Assembly (NCBI GenBank): GCA_027021365.1
Contig: JALUUM010000020.1
Location: 516,726 to 580,725 of the forward strand
DNA length: 64,000 bases
Reading direction: 5' to 3'
Source: Spirochaetales bacterium
GTDB taxonomy: Bacteria > Spirochaetota > Spirochaetia > SZUA-6
The first letter of the stretch is position 1. Every line of letters starts with the position of its first letter. This document shows, one piece after another, positions 6,232-15,572 of this stretch. Both the position numbers and the translations under genes were made by a program. The notes beneath the pieces are model-generated. The model was not told the DNA's origin. It saw nothing but the letters and a program-made list of their open reading frames with translations, and did no database searches.

Positions 6232-7278
6232 TTACCCTGTAGTATCTATGACTTGATATTTGGGCATCTCCCAAAGAGGTGAAAACCCATCAAAATCATC
6301 ACTTTCAAATATAGTATCGTCAATTTCTACGCCGAGGTTTCGTAATTTTAACCTTAGAGAATCAAGTTTGGAATATATTTTCTTTGATAACCTTACATCA
6401 TCGGAAAATATCATCATTTTATATCTTCTTTTCGTTTCCTCGTTTTTTCTCGGTTCCAGGTAGAAGTACATTTCATTTTTTCCGGTTGTCATTTGAATGA
6501 TAAAACGGAGAATTTTACCGTTGTATCTGTCATATTTTATCCTGACAGTCCCGGAAAAAGAGCGATTCCCATAAGTAACATTGTAGGGGAGTACAATCCA
6601 ATTGTCATGTTTTCCTGTAAGATGATTGAACAGGCATAGAGGACTCCCCGGTGATTCAGTTTTCATTGTAAGCTGTTTTCTTATTATTTTGGCAAGTCCT
6701 TCGGTCGCTTTATCCGTTTCATCACCCTCTTCTTCACCCTTCTCTTCTTCGTGTCTTTTATAACCATCCTCACCTTTGTATGCACTATTACCCAGTAGCT
6801 CGAGAAATACATCCAGAGTATCTCCGTTGATATCGAACCCCTTATCATGAAGCAAAGCCATCAAACGAGCAAGCTTGTGCCTATTCGATTTGACAGATCC
6901 GAGTTTTGCCCTCATCGCCAAGACCGTTCTCCTGACAACAGGGAGATTTGATCTGAGGATTGATTCTATAATGGTTTGAAGAAGTGCATCGGGTTTCAAA
7001 CCTATATTTTCTGCAGCTTCCAAGACAGGATCGGAAAATGCATTATCCAGTTTTAGTATAAGCCTGTTTCCCTCTGCAACAACCCTGGCCCGTATCAACT
7101 TACCCGGAGTAAGATCGAGTTTGGTATATGCGGAGATAACCCTACCCTTTATTCCAACTGCCCATTTGTTTCCGTAAAGACGCTTGAGCACCCTCAGTAA
7201 AACAAAATCGCCAGACCGCAACTTCAGATCGGATCTGGCGATAAAATCAATTTTATTTGATATATTATCCACTAACAT
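6232..7278 (-). CDS. FliK-like / YlqG-like protein
   Basis: A 348-residue protein of low similarity to anything I can name. The N-terminal half (about 1-170) is basic and mixed alpha/beta. An acidic linker (EEEKGEEEGDETDK, about 177-192) follows. The C-terminal domain (about 215-340) has a strand-rich pattern (WIVLPYNVTYGN, GTVRIKYDR, LRFIIQMTT, LRNLGVEID) resembling the FliK hook-length-control C-terminal domain. The call leans on context: in Bacillus, ylqG (FliK-like) precedes ylqH (FlhB-tail) downstream of trmD-rplS, and the same pair order is seen here. No His/Asn-rich ruler region is present, so it may not be the main hook-length ruler. Confidence 0.6.
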   Translation of the reverse strand: MLVDNISNKIDFIARSDLKLRSGDFVLLRVLKRLYGNKWAVGIKGRVISAYTKLDLTPGKLIRARVVAEGNRLILKLDNAFSDPVLEAAENIGLKPDALLQTIIESILRSNLPVVRRTVLAMRAKLGSVKSNRHKLARLMALLHDKGFDINGDTLDVFLELLGNSAYKGEDGYKRHEEEKGEEEGDETDKATEGLAKIIRKQLTMKTESPGSPLCLFNHLTGKHDNWIVLPYNVTYGNRSFSGTVRIKYDRYNGKILRFIIQMTTGKNEMYFYLEPRKNEETKRRYKMMIFSDDVRLSKKIYSKLDSLRLKLRNLGVEIDDTIFESDDFDGFSPLWEMPKYQVIDTTG

Positions 7279-7284
7279 GGGATA

Positions 7285-7683
7285 TCAGGCTTCTTCTACC
7301 TTTTCTACTCCCTCGCTGGGCTGTTTTTTTTGAGGCTTGCGTTTTATGAGCTCCGCAACCTTCGCTGCCTTACCAACACGATCGCGTATGTAGTACAATT
7401 TGGCACGCCTTACCCTTCCGTAACGTACCACTTCGATTTTCTGTATTCTGGGAGAGTTTACGGGAAATATTCTTTCCACACCGACACCGTAGGATATTTT
7501 TCTGACAGTAAAAGTCCTTTTAAGCCCATCGCGTTTCATTGCAATGCATAGGCCTTCGAAAACCTGGATCCTCTCCGTTTTTCCTTCGACTATCTTAAAG
7601 TGCACTCGAACGGTATCACCAACTTTAAAATTCAGTTTTCCGTCCTTAATCTGTTCAGCTTCAATTGCCTTTATCAGTTTCAT
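7285..7683 (-). CDS. rplS: 50S ribosomal protein L19
   Basis: Large-subunit protein at the 30S-50S interface. The 132-residue sequence shows the L19 core: [35 protein letters not shown] and the [19 protein letters not shown]-terminal stretch. An extra lysine-rich tail ([19 protein letters not shown]) makes it slightly longer than usual. Its first 23 nt overlap the 3 prime end of trmD, so its Shine-Dalgarno is within trmD and translation of the two is likely coupled. Confidence 0.97.
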   Translation of the reverse strand: MKLIKAIEAEQIKDGKLNFKVGDTVRVHFKIVEGKTERIQVFEGLCIAMKRDGLKRTFTVRKISYGVGVERIFPVNSPRIQKIEVVRYGRVRRAKLYYIRDRVGKAAKVAELIKRKPQKKQPSEGVEKVEEA

Positions 7684-8422
7684 TGTTAACTCCTTTGCTC
7701 TTAATTTCTCTTACAATCTCCAATATCTCTTCAGGCAGCTTGCCTTCTCGCTTGCGCCTCTCTATTATTTCCGGCCTCACCCTGAGGGTCTTTTCGATGC
7801 TCTTACGTAATCGCCATTTTCTGATTTCCTCGTGGTTACCTGAAAGCAGTACGGGAGGTACCCTATTTTCCCTGAAAACCTCCGGTCTTGTATACTGCGG
7901 ATACTCAAGCAACCCGTTTTCAAGGCTTTCCTCTTTCAAGGATACATCATTTATGACACCTTTTACAACCCTGACAGTTGAATCTACTATCACTTCTGCT
8001 GCAATTTCTCCCCCTGACAGAATATAATCACCTATTGAAACTTCATCGGTTACATACATGTCAATTATTCTCTGATCGACTCCCTCGTACCTGCCACAGA
8101 GTATTATCAGATCGCTCTCCCGCGATAATTCCTCTGCCATTTCCTGATTGAACAACTTTCCCGAAGGAGTGGTGTATATTACTCTTTCATTTCCCTTCTT
8201 CACACTCTCCAGTGCCCTCGAGACAGGTTCAGGTTTCAATACCATTCCGGGGCCACCACCGTACGTATAATCGTCACAGCTTCTGTGCTTATCGAAGGCG
8301 AAATCTCTTATGTTCACAATTCTGATATTTACGATACCTCTCTTGATAGCCCGGGCAAGGATCGAACTTTCAAGAAACCCTTTGAAAAAATCAGGGAATA
8401 GCGTAAGAATATGAATATTCAC
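7661..8422 (-). CDS. trmD: tRNA (guanine-N1)-methyltransferase
   Basis: Methylates G37 of tRNAs reading CNN codons, preventing +1 frameshifting. The 253-residue protein has the SPOUT knot motifs of Trm[11 protein letters not shown] at the start, [23 protein letters not shown] and the [11 protein letters not shown] knot loop. Length is normal. It lies 3 nt after rimM and overlaps rplS by 23 nt, the conserved rpsP-rimM-trmD-rplS arrangement. Confidence 0.97.
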   Translation of the reverse strand: MNIHILTLFPDFFKGFLESSILARAIKRGIVNIRIVNIRDFAFDKHRSCDDYTYGGGPGMVLKPEPVSRALESVKKGNERVIYTTPSGKLFNQEMAEELSRESDLIILCGRYEGVDQRIIDMYVTDEVSIGDYILSGGEIAAEVIVDSTVRVVKGVINDVSLKEESLENGLLEYPQYTRPEVFRENRVPPVLLSGNHEEIRKWRLRKSIEKTLRVRPEIIERRKREGKLPEEILEIVREIKSKGVNNETDKGN

Positions 8423-8425
8423 TTC

Positions 8426-8938
8426 TTATGGATAATCCTCGCTCAGTATTATTTTTCTTTCACCTATGTCTATCTCTGTAACAAACCTCTTTTCGAAGGG
8501 CACCAAAAAGGTCTTTCCCTCCTCGTTTCTCACCTCCAGTAATTGTGCATTTCCACCTTCTGCCACCGAAACGACTTTCCCCAGAAGATGATTTTTCTGA
8601 TATACTCTGCACCTGCAAAGATCGGCGATGTAGAACTCGTGCTCGCGTAGGGGTGCTGCTTTCTCTCTCTCTACCCAGAGTACCTTCCCTATTAGACTTT
8701 TACCGGCTTCCGGCGTATCTATTCCCTGAAATTTGATCAAGATCTCATGAGAGCTGAATTTTTTAACCGCTTCAACGAGATATTCTCTCTCTTCGTTTTT
8801 TATTCTTATTATGACAGATTTCAGCCCAGCGAAATGGCTTGTCTCACCAGACAGACTTTTGACCCTCAGAAATCCTTTGACTCCATGGCTTCGTTTTATA
8901 ATTCCTGTGGCAAGTCTCTCCGGCAGTCTTTCCATCAA
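8426..8938 (-). CDS. rimM: 16S rRNA processing protein RimM
   Basis: Assembly factor for the head of the 30S subunit; binds S19. The 170-residue protein has the N-terminal RimM barrel ([17 protein letters not shown]) and a C-terminal PRC-barrel ([14 protein letters not shown]...[15 protein letters not shown]). The start overlaps the KH-protein stop by 4 nt. Two adjacent ATG codons (MM) leave a one-codon ambiguity. Confidence 0.95.
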   Translation of the reverse strand: MMERLPERLATGIIKRSHGVKGFLRVKSLSGETSHFAGLKSVIIRIKNEEREYLVEAVKKFSSHEILIKFQGIDTPEAGKSLIGKVLWVEREKAAPLREHEFYIADLCRCRVYQKNHLLGKVVSVAEGGNAQLLEVRNEEGKTFLVPFEKRFVTEIDIGERKIILSEDYP

Positions 8939-9168
8939 TCAAGTATTTCCAGCACCACCCTCTTACCTGTTTTTGTGGCTGCCGCACTGAGAATTGTGCG
9001 GATAGCCTTGGCTATGCGACCATGTTTACCTATGACCTTTCCTATATCACCCTCCGATACCCTTAGCTCGAGTATTGTAGATTTTTCTCCTTCGATCATG
9101 TTGACGTTTACTCCATTGGGATCATCTACGAGAGATTTTGCAATGTATTCCACAAGATCTTTTTCCAC
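8935..9168 (-). CDS. khpA: KH-domain RNA-binding protein KhpA
   Basis: A 77-residue single KH domain protein of the KhpA (YlqC) family. It begins [20 protein letters not shown] and carries the RNA-binding loop GKHG within [18 protein letters not shown]. In other bacteria KhpA partners with KhpB and binds many RNAs, affecting cell size and envelope growth. It always tends to sit between rpsP and rimM, as here, and overlaps rimM by 4 nt. Confidence 0.95.
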   Translation of the reverse strand: MEKDLVEYIAKSLVDDPNGVNVNMIEGEKSTILELRVSEGDIGKVIGKHGRIAKAIRTILSAAATKTGKRVVLEILD

Positions 9169-9189
9169 GTTACGTCTCCTTCAATGGTA

Positions 9190-9441
9190 TTATTTGACAT
9201 GAATATTCATTCTGTTCAGCAATCTCTTAACCGTATCGCTAGGCCGCGCCCCCTTATCGAGCCATTCTTTGACCCTGTCAGCCTTAATGCTGAGTTGCTG
9301 GTCCTCTACTGCAATAGGATGATAAAAACCAACCTCTTCAATGGTTTTTCCGTCTCTCGGAGCACGAGAATCCATTACGACGATTCTGTAGTAGGGGCGT
9401 TTTTTCGTCCCAAATCTCTTCAAGCGTATTCTGACACTCAC
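9190..9441 (-). CDS. rpsP: 30S ribosomal protein S16
   Basis: Small-subunit protein needed for 16S rRNA folding. The 83 residues match S16 throughout, from MSVRIRLKRFGTKKRPYYRI through DSRAPRDGKTIEEVGFY to the DRVKEWLDKGARPSDTV turn. A strong ribosome-binding site (AAGGAGGATACCTGTG-type region) lies in the 38-nt gap after ffh. Standard position in the ffh-rpsP-khpA-rimM-trmD-rplS operon. Confidence 0.97.
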   Translation of the reverse strand: MSVRIRLKRFGTKKRPYYRIVVMDSRAPRDGKTIEEVGFYHPIAVEDQQLSIKADRVKEWLDKGARPSDTVKRLLNRMNIHVK

Positions 9442-9479
9442 AGGTATCCTCCTTGTTCTGTTTCTATTTTTAACCTTTT

Positions 9480-10811
9480 CTATCCGCCAATACGAGACAA
9501 AATATCAGATTGATATTTACCGCTCTTTGACATCTTCTTCATCATTATCTTCATTTTCTCAAACTTTTTCAATAATCTATTGACTTCGAAAACCGAAGTT
9601 CCGCTACCCCTTGCAATCCTTTTCTTTCTGCTGGGGTTTATTATTCGATGATTTTTCCTCTCCTCACGTGTCATGGAGAGAATAATTGCCTCCTCATGTT
9701 TCATTTCTCTCTCATCGATCGAATCGGTATCGATATTCCCCTTTACCCCGGGTATCATTTCGATTAAAGACTGGATGCTGCCCATCTTTCGAATCTTTCT
9801 GAATTGATCGAGATAGTCCTCGAAGGTAAAAGTTTTGCTCTCTATCTTTTCCTGTAACCTTTCAGCTTCCCTCTGGTCGATTACCTCCTGGGCTTTTTCT
9901 ACAAGTGTAACGACATCACCCATTCCTAGAATTCGAGATGCAATTCTGTCCGGGTAGAACGGTTCGAGATCATTGATTTTCTCACCGGTTCCAATTAGAA
10001 GAATGGATTTTCCCGTTATACTCTTTATGGAAAGAGCAGCACCACCCCTCGTATCGGAGTCGAATTTACTAAGAATAATACCCGAAAGTCCAACTTTTTC
10101 GTCAAATTCCTTCGCAATATCTACGGCACTTTGGCCGGTCATTGCATCTGCTACAAGTATCACCTCTTCCGGGTCTATGAATTTCTTGATCGATGCCAAT
10201 TCTGACATCATCTCGGTGTCGATGTGAAGTCTTCCCGATGTGTCAATAATCAAGGTATCGAATTGATTCTTCCTTGCATAATCCAGTGACCTCTTTACCA
10301 CGTTGAGTGATTTTTTTTCATCATACATGGTAAAAGTTTCCACACCGGCCTTGTCTCCCATTATCTTCAACTGATCAATGGCCGCCGGACGAACCAGGTC
10401 TGCAGCAACGAGGAGCACCTTTCTACCCTGAGTTTTAAGTCGATGTGCAAGCTTTGCCGCTGTGGTTGTTTTTCCCGAACCCTGTAGCCCAACCATCAGG
10501 ATAGTAGTGATTGTGTCGGTACCTTTGAGATTGAGGTCCTTTTTCTCCGATCCCAGCAATTGGACTAGCCTGTCGTTCAGGATCTTTATAAATTGCTGTC
10601 CCGGGGATACCGATCTTAAAACCTTTTCCCCAAGGGCTTCCTCTACCGTCCTGTTTATGAAACGGCGCACTACCCGGACATTTACATCCGCTTCGAGTAA
10701 GGCGAGTTTGACCTCGTTTAAGGTTTCTCGTATATTACTCTCTGAAATATGAGTCTTTCCGGCTATCTGACGTACCAATCCGGATAATTTATCAGTAAGT
10801 CTGTCTAACAT
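9480..10811 (-). CDS. ffh: Signal recognition particle protein Ffh
   Basis: GTPase that carries signal-sequence-bearing ribosomes to the membrane with SRP RNA and FtsY. From the ATG at 10811 the protein has 443 residues: the N domain, then the GTPase domain with GLQGSGKTTTAAKLA, DTSGRLH, SKFDSDTRGGAALS and GTGEKINDLEPF, then a methionine-rich M domain (SGTSVFEVNRLLKKFEKMK, MKKM). The inner ATG at 10811 is preferred to one 36 nt upstream. The family starts with MLDRLTDKLSGL-like sequence and GGGAAAGG is placed correctly. It is first in the long ribosomal operon, with its own promoter. Confidence 0.96.
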   Translation of the reverse strand: MLDRLTDKLSGLVRQIAGKTHISESNIRETLNEVKLALLEADVNVRVVRRFINRTVEEALGEKVLRSVSPGQQFIKILNDRLVQLLGSEKKDLNLKGTDTITTILMVGLQGSGKTTTAAKLAHRLKTQGRKVLLVAADLVRPAAIDQLKIMGDKAGVETFTMYDEKKSLNVVKRSLDYARKNQFDTLIIDTSGRLHIDTEMMSELASIKKFIDPEEVILVADAMTGQSAVDIAKEFDEKVGLSGIILSKFDSDTRGGAALSIKSITGKSILLIGTGEKINDLEPFYPDRIASRILGMGDVVTLVEKAQEVIDQREAERLQEKIESKTFTFEDYLDQFRKIRKMGSIQSLIEMIPGVKGNIDTDSIDEREMKHEEAIILSMTREERKNHRIINPSRKKRIARGSGTSVFEVNRLLKKFEKMKIMMKKMSKSGKYQSDILSRIGG

Positions 10812-10859
10812 ACCTTTCCCGATTAACCTGTTGCATATATACAACAAGAGTGTGTTAAG

Positions 10860-10890
10860 AATATATATATATAAATTGAGCGATTGTCAA
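10860..10890 (-). promoter_or_regulatory. Promoter of ffh operon
   Basis: On the minus strand a consensus TTGACA (10885-10890) stands before an alternating AT tract that supplies -10 candidates at 17 nt (TATATA) or 19 nt (TATATT, 10860-10865). The leader of about 40 nt contains an inverted repeat TGTTG/CAACA (10829-10833 and 10842-10846) just upstream of the ffh Shine-Dalgarno. Confidence 0.5.
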
Positions 10891-10898
10891 TTACAAGA

Positions 10899-12335
10899 TT
10901 ATCTTACATATAAAAAATGTGTTTTGATATATCGAATGCGATCCATTGCCAGTGCATAATAACTACTCCAAGGATAGGACTCTATGATCTCTTCGTAATA
11001 ATGTATTGCCTTTTTGAAATTTCTCAACTCTCGGCTGTTTTCATACATTCTGCCAAACATATAGGCAAACCAGTCCGCATAATTTTTATCAGTATCCCTT
11101 TCCTTAAGCCATTCCAGGAACGAGAACAAAACGTCGTAATAGCCATCCTTATCCATTTGCATACCAATTTTTTTTGCAAGTTTGAAATCCGCATCACTCA
11201 GTTTTGTTTTGTATTTTGCAAGCTTTGTCATATTCCGTACTACGTCATCGGGTCTGTCTTGAAAAGTTCCGACAGCCAACAGCCCCATTCTTGCCCTCAT
11301 CTCGTAATCATCAGGGGTATCTCCCTCGAGGTTTCTCTTCCAGTATTTTGCAGCAGAATCGTAGTTCTTCTTTTCCAGATAGATCCGGGCTATCTTTTCA
11401 TTCAGCAAATGATTTTCCGGGGAATATATCTTGATATATTCCACAAGGGCTCTGTCCATGTCTCCCCTTTTGTAGTAGAGGTCACCGGAAACACTGGAAA
11501 CGTACTCGGAGAATTTCTTTTTGACACCCGTCTGTTCAGAGGACTCATTGTTTTCTTCTGAGACTTCTGGAACTTTTGAAACTTTCAAGATGACTCTCTC
11601 CCTCTTACTATCCCCTGTGGAGCTATTCTGCATGAGAAAATCAAGCGTGTAATTACCGGTATCACGTGGGGTAAAAGTAAATACGCTCTTTCCGCCAATG
11701 TATTTCTTTCCGTAAAATCCCAAATTTCCGTCATTGGGATTACCATTTTTCTTTGCTCCAAGATAAATCCAACCGCTTCCGGGGTAACTTATTTCAATAC
11801 TTTCGCTGACATGCGTTTTTACCGTTTCAATGTTATGGATTTCTTTGGATGAAGCACTTTCTTTTTTTCTCGCTAATTTTATTCTCGCTACTTCGCTCTT
11901 CTTTTTAGTTGAAATCTTCCTTTTGCCCTTCTTATCTGGAATAGGCGACATCTCTGTTATTCTCTTCTTCTCTATGTTTCTGAGAAAAGGTTCCGGGAGA
12001 AAAATATCATTTTCTTTCATTATTCGAGGATAATAATATGAGAGACTTAAATCATATTCTTTTCTATCCATGGGCTTTAAAAGCCTGACAATTTCCTTCT
12101 TATGCGTCCTGCCAGTTATTTTTTCATTCACCGTTAATTGGGGAATTGGAGGCTCATCAAGCATCGATATTTCATCATCGGATTTTTCTCTCATAGCATG
12201 GGGTGGATTTAGGCTTTCAATACTGTATTCATCTGAAATATTGGATTTTTCCATAGTCATGAGGGTCTTACATGTGAGAAGAAAAACCATCAGTGAGGCA
12301 AGTATCATATATTTTATCAGTTTTATGGGAACCAT
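10899..12335 (-). CDS. TPR lipoprotein with Ig-like domain
   Basis: A 478-residue predicted lipoprotein with lipobox LLTC (Cys at about residue 22). A long charged, probably disordered region (about 25-185) follows. Then comes a beta-sandwich-like domain (SYPGSGWIYLGAKKNGN, VFTFTPRDTGNYTLDFLMQN, about 195-280). The C-terminal half is made of tetratricopeptide-like helices (GDLYYKRGDMDRALVEYIKIY, IARIYLEKKNYDSAAKYWKRN, FKKAIHYYEEIIESYPWSSYY), similar to BamD-type lipoproteins. The Ig-like plus TPR order suggests a periplasmic peptidoglycan- or outer-membrane-associated scaffold. It follows smc and a 119-residue membrane protein. Confidence 0.82.
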   Translation of the reverse strand: MVPIKLIKYMILASLMVFLLTCKTLMTMEKSNISDEYSIESLNPPHAMREKSDDEISMLDEPPIPQLTVNEKITGRTHKKEIVRLLKPMDRKEYDLSLSYYYPRIMKENDIFLPEPFLRNIEKKRITEMSPIPDKKGKRKISTKKKSEVARIKLARKKESASSKEIHNIETVKTHVSESIEISYPGSGWIYLGAKKNGNPNDGNLGFYGKKYIGGKSVFTFTPRDTGNYTLDFLMQNSSTGDSKRERVILKVSKVPEVSEENNESSEQTGVKKKFSEYVSSVSGDLYYKRGDMDRALVEYIKIYSPENHLLNEKIARIYLEKKNYDSAAKYWKRNLEGDTPDDYEMRARMGLLAVGTFQDRPDDVVRNMTKLAKYKTKLSDADFKLAKKIGMQMDKDGYYDVLFSFLEWLKERDTDKNYADWFAYMFGRMYENSRELRNFKKAIHYYEEIIESYPWSSYYALAMDRIRYIKTHFLYVR

Positions 12336-12365
12336 CTCAATTCTGATTGGTACAACCTACCGGAT

Positions 12366-12725
12366 TCAATCTTTTACTCCGAGGAGCCTCTTTAATTGAG
12401 TTTCTTCATCAATGCGTATAGCTTTAAGGATAATCTTCTTTACAGGTATCCAGTATTTCTCAATATCATTCTCTTTCCATTTCGCTTTCCTCTCTTTATA
12501 CGCATAGAAACCTTTGAGAGCTGTATTATTTGTCATATTTTTAAGAATGAAATCATATGAATGGAGGTCAACTCTCTGTAAACTCTCCGTCTTGACAGAA
12601 GGTGCTGTATCTTCAGCTCTGTTTTTCCTTGTCAGCACAAACAATGTCAAAATAAATGTGACAACAATGAGAGCTGTGATTCCTGCATAGATTATTGCAT
12701 TCTTATGTGAAACTGGGAACTTCAT
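12366..12725 (-). CDS. Single-pass membrane protein, unknown function
   Basis: A 119-residue protein with one N-terminal transmembrane helix (AIIYAGITALIVVTFILTLFVL, about residues 10-31), a short linker and an outward-facing or cytoplasmic helical domain (about 45-119) with a KAKWKENDIEKYWIPVKK core. Its start lies inside the 3 prime end of smc (23-nt overlap), and the lipoprotein gene follows after 30 nt. I do not recognise a family. Orientation of the soluble domain cannot be fixed from sequence, although the basic residues after the helix (TRKNR) favour a cytoplasmic C-terminus. Confidence 0.75.
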   Translation of the reverse strand: MKFPVSHKNAIIYAGITALIVVTFILTLFVLTRKNRAEDTAPSVKTESLQRVDLHSYDFILKNMTNNTALKGFYAYKERKAKWKENDIEKYWIPVKKIILKAIRIDEETQLKRLLGVKD

Positions 12726-15474
12726 CTCTTTCTCTTATCTGGATGGCTATCATCTTGGAAATACCGGATTCTTCCATTGTAACTCCGTACAGGGTGGATG
12801 CAGCAGCAACGGTCTTTTTATTATGTGTGATTATGATAAATTGAGATTTTTCTTGGAAATCTTTCAATATTTGCGAGAACTGTTCTACATTGCTCTCGTC
12901 GAGGGCTGCATCTATCTCGTCCAGAATACAAAATGGAGACGGCTTAACCATGTACATAGCAAAAAGCAATGCAACGGCTGTTAGTGATCTTTCTCCGCCG
13001 GATAGTAGCGAGAGGTTTTCGAGTTTTTTACCGGGGGGTTGGGCATATATTTCTATCCCGGATTCAAGAACATTCTTGGGGTTGGTAAGCTTAATTTCTG
13101 CTCGGCCACCCCCAAACAATCTTCTGAAAACAAGATGAAAATTCTTTTTAACTTTGTTGTAAGTTTCAAGAAACAATTCCAGAGATTCCTTCTTTATCTG
13201 AGACGTGAGAGCAATCAGGTCATTTTTCGCCTTACTCATATCAGCCAGTTGTTCATTTAAGAAATCATATCTCTTTTCTACTTCCTCGAATTCTTCAAGC
13301 GCCATAAGATTGACATTACCAAGAGAAGCAATTCTTTTTCTAAGTTCACCCGTTTCCTTTCTCAGTTCGGATGCGGATTTTTTTACCTCGTACATTCTCG
13401 ATTCAAAATCCGATAGTTCTCTCGAATACCTCTCTCTGAAATTTTCGTAAACATTGCTTATCTGAGTTTCATTTTCAACGACTTCGATACGAATTTTCTC
13501 CAATCTTGCCTGTATTTCGTTCAGACGTTTCATTTCCTTTTTTAATCTGCTTTCATTATTTGTAAGAGAAGAATTCTTTGACTCTATTTCTTTCCTCAGA
13601 CCATTGAGTCTTTCCAGATATCTCGATTTCTTTTCGATTATTTCTTCAGCTTCTGTCTCAAGAAATTTGATTCTATCACTAAGATTCTTCATTGCAGCGT
13701 CAATGCTCTGTAATTCTTCTTGATTCTCGGTCTGTTCTCTCTCGACATCCTCCAGTTCCGATTCTAAACGAAGCTTTTCACTTTCCAAATTTCTGCTCTC
13801 AGTAACGAGTTTCACACGGTGTATTCTTAGATCAGAGAGTGTTTTCCTGTAATCTTCCAGTTTTTTTGCAATAATAGCATTGTTTTGCTTCGTTTCGCTC
13901 AACCTCTTTCTGTTTTCATAGAGATTCGCAATATTTCTCTCTATTTTTGTATCAATCGAACGTTTTAGTGTGATTATACCTTCCGAAGAGAGAAAATCAT
14001 CGAGAAATGAAAGATTGTATTCTCTGTACTTTTTGAACAGATTTTCGAGGAGCATCACTCGAGATTCCAAATCCCTCAACATGGATAGTGTATCTGCGGT
14101 TACTGCTCGATCGCCGGACAATCTGTCGATTCCTCTGCTAAGTTCTTTGGAAATTGATAAAATTGCTTCGGATATTTCATCTTCTATGGTAGATTTTTTT
14201 TCTGTCGAATAACCGATATTTTTCAGACCTTCGTCCAGCTTCTCCACTATATCATCGGTTACATTCCTCAGATTCTCACGGAGTTGCTCGATTTGTACTT
14301 CGAGAACGGAATTCTCACTCTCTAAGTCTTCAATTCTTTTTGTGTTGGATTCCATGGTCTGGCTGTAGTTTTCAATATCTCTTTCAAAGTTTCTAATGTC
14401 ATTTTCAAGTTTTTCAAGTTCTTCATTGAGCAAGCGGAGTCGTTCCTGGATTTTTAGTATTTGCTTCTCTGTTCTTTCCTTCTTTTCCTCTATGTATTTC
14501 AGCCTCGTATAGATATTATTCCGTTTCAACTGTTGTTCTTCAATTCGCTCTTCCAGCATCGCCATTCTTTTTTCAGCACCGTCTTTTTCCACATCGAGAC
14601 CATAGATTTGTTTTTGCAGTTCAACGAGTTTTGATTCGAGGTTATTTACCGAATCGATACTTCTTTCCATTTTAATGTTTATGTCATCGATTTTTTTTGT
14701 CTGTAACTCTTTTTCCTTCTCTATTTTGCTTTGCCTTTCCTTTAATCTTTCCTGTTTTTCCAGATAACTTCGCAGATTGATAAGCTGTAGGTCAGTCTCA
14801 ACACGAAAAAGAGACTCTTTAAGTTTCTTATACTCTTCAGCAATCTTAGCCTGCCTTTTTAAACTTTCATATTGTTTTACAACCTCACCCATGACACCCG
14901 ATATTTGTTTCAGGTTTTCCTCCGTTGCTTTTAATTTTCTCTCCGCATCAGCACTTCTCATCCTGTACTTTGTTATTCCGGCGGCTTCTTCGAAAATGTG
15001 ACGCCTCTCTTCGGGTTTGTTGGAAAGAATTTGATCAATCTTACCCTGTTCCATAATTGCATAGGATATCTTACCGATACCCGTATCATATAGAAGTTCT
15101 CTCACCTCTTTCAGTCTTACCTGATTGTTGTTTATCAGGTATTGACTCTCCCCCGATCTAAACAACCGCCTTGTAATGGATATCTCGGGGATATTCAAGG
15201 GAAGCAGATTTCCATCATTTGCAAAGGTTATCGTCACTTCAGCCACATTCAATGGCTTTCGGCTTTCAGAACCATTGAAAATGATATTCTCCATCTTCTC
15301 GGCACGAAGATTCTTCGTATTCTGTTCACCCAGGACCCATTTTACCGCATCTACGATGTTGCTCTTACCACAACCATTTGGACCGAGGAGAGCAGCTATA
15401 CCTTTGGAGAATTCGATTTTCGTTTTTTCTGCAAATGATTTAAAACCGAATAGTTCAATACTCTTTAAAAACAC
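12703..15474 (-). CDS. smc: Chromosome segregation protein SMC (short form, no recognisable hinge)
   Basis: ATPase that organises and segregates the chromosome with ScpA/ScpB. Counting from the upstream GTG at 15480, Walker A GPNGCGKS is at 33-40, the signature LSGGE at 826-830 and Walker B CILDEIDAALDE at 851-862. FGGGRAEIKL precedes the C-terminal head. Total length is about 923-925 residues against roughly 1150-1200 in most bacteria. The middle (about 400-515) lacks the glycine-rich globular hinge and reads as mostly helical. Two GTG starts are possible. The inner one (15474) has the family start FLKSIELFGFKSF and better Shine-Dalgarno spacing. Confidence 0.93.
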   Translation of the reverse strand: MFLKSIELFGFKSFAEKTKIEFSKGIAALLGPNGCGKSNIVDAVKWVLGEQNTKNLRAEKMENIIFNGSESRKPLNVAEVTITFANDGNLLPLNIPEISITRRLFRSGESQYLINNNQVRLKEVRELLYDTGIGKISYAIMEQGKIDQILSNKPEERRHIFEEAAGITKYRMRSADAERKLKATEENLKQISGVMGEVVKQYESLKRQAKIAEEYKKLKESLFRVETDLQLINLRSYLEKQERLKERQSKIEKEKELQTKKIDDINIKMERSIDSVNNLESKLVELQKQIYGLDVEKDGAEKRMAMLEERIEEQQLKRNNIYTRLKYIEEKKERTEKQILKIQERLRLLNEELEKLENDIRNFERDIENYSQTMESNTKRIEDLESENSVLEVQIEQLRENLRNVTDDIVEKLDEGLKNIGYSTEKKSTIEDEISEAILSISKELSRGIDRLSGDRAVTADTLSMLRDLESRVMLLENLFKKYREYNLSFLDDFLSSEGIITLKRSIDTKIERNIANLYENRKRLSETKQNNAIIAKKLEDYRKTLSDLRIHRVKLVTESRNLESEKLRLESELEDVEREQTENQEELQSIDAAMKNLSDRIKFLETEAEEIIEKKSRYLERLNGLRKEIESKNSSLTNNESRLKKEMKRLNEIQARLEKIRIEVVENETQISNVYENFRERYSRELSDFESRMYEVKKSASELRKETGELRKRIASLGNVNLMALEEFEEVEKRYDFLNEQLADMSKAKNDLIALTSQIKKESLELFLETYNKVKKNFHLVFRRLFGGGRAEIKLTNPKNVLESGIEIYAQPPGKKLENLSLLSGGERSLTAVALLFAMYMVKPSPFCILDEIDAALDESNVEQFSQILKDFQEKSQFIIITHNKKTVAAASTLYGVTMEESGISKMIAIQIRERDEVPSFT

Positions 15475-15510
15475 TCCCACTCCCAGTTTATCAAGTCATC
15501 ATTTTACTGT

Positions 15511-15540
15511 AGTGTATCACCGCTCTATCGTAAAGGTCAA
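15511..15540 (-). promoter_or_regulatory. Promoter of smc
   Basis: On the minus strand TTGACC (15535-15540), an 18-nt spacer and TACACT (15511-15516) lie about 30-40 nt upstream of the smc GTG, with GGGAG between promoter and start. The divergent rnhB gene begins at 15573. Confidence 0.45.
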
Positions 15541-15572
15541 GATTTCCGCATCAGGGGTAGAAATTCGAACTG

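Noticed and set aside
10859..10873. AT dinucleotide run as a microsatellite contingency locus
   Set aside because: It is short and lies just where a -10 element is expected after TTGACA; no phase-variable gene is attached, since ffh is essential.
12703..15480. Smc as a frameshifted or truncated pseudogene
   Set aside because: One open frame carries both heads with all ATPase motifs, and coiled-coil sequence is continuous; shortness is due to the centre, not to a break.
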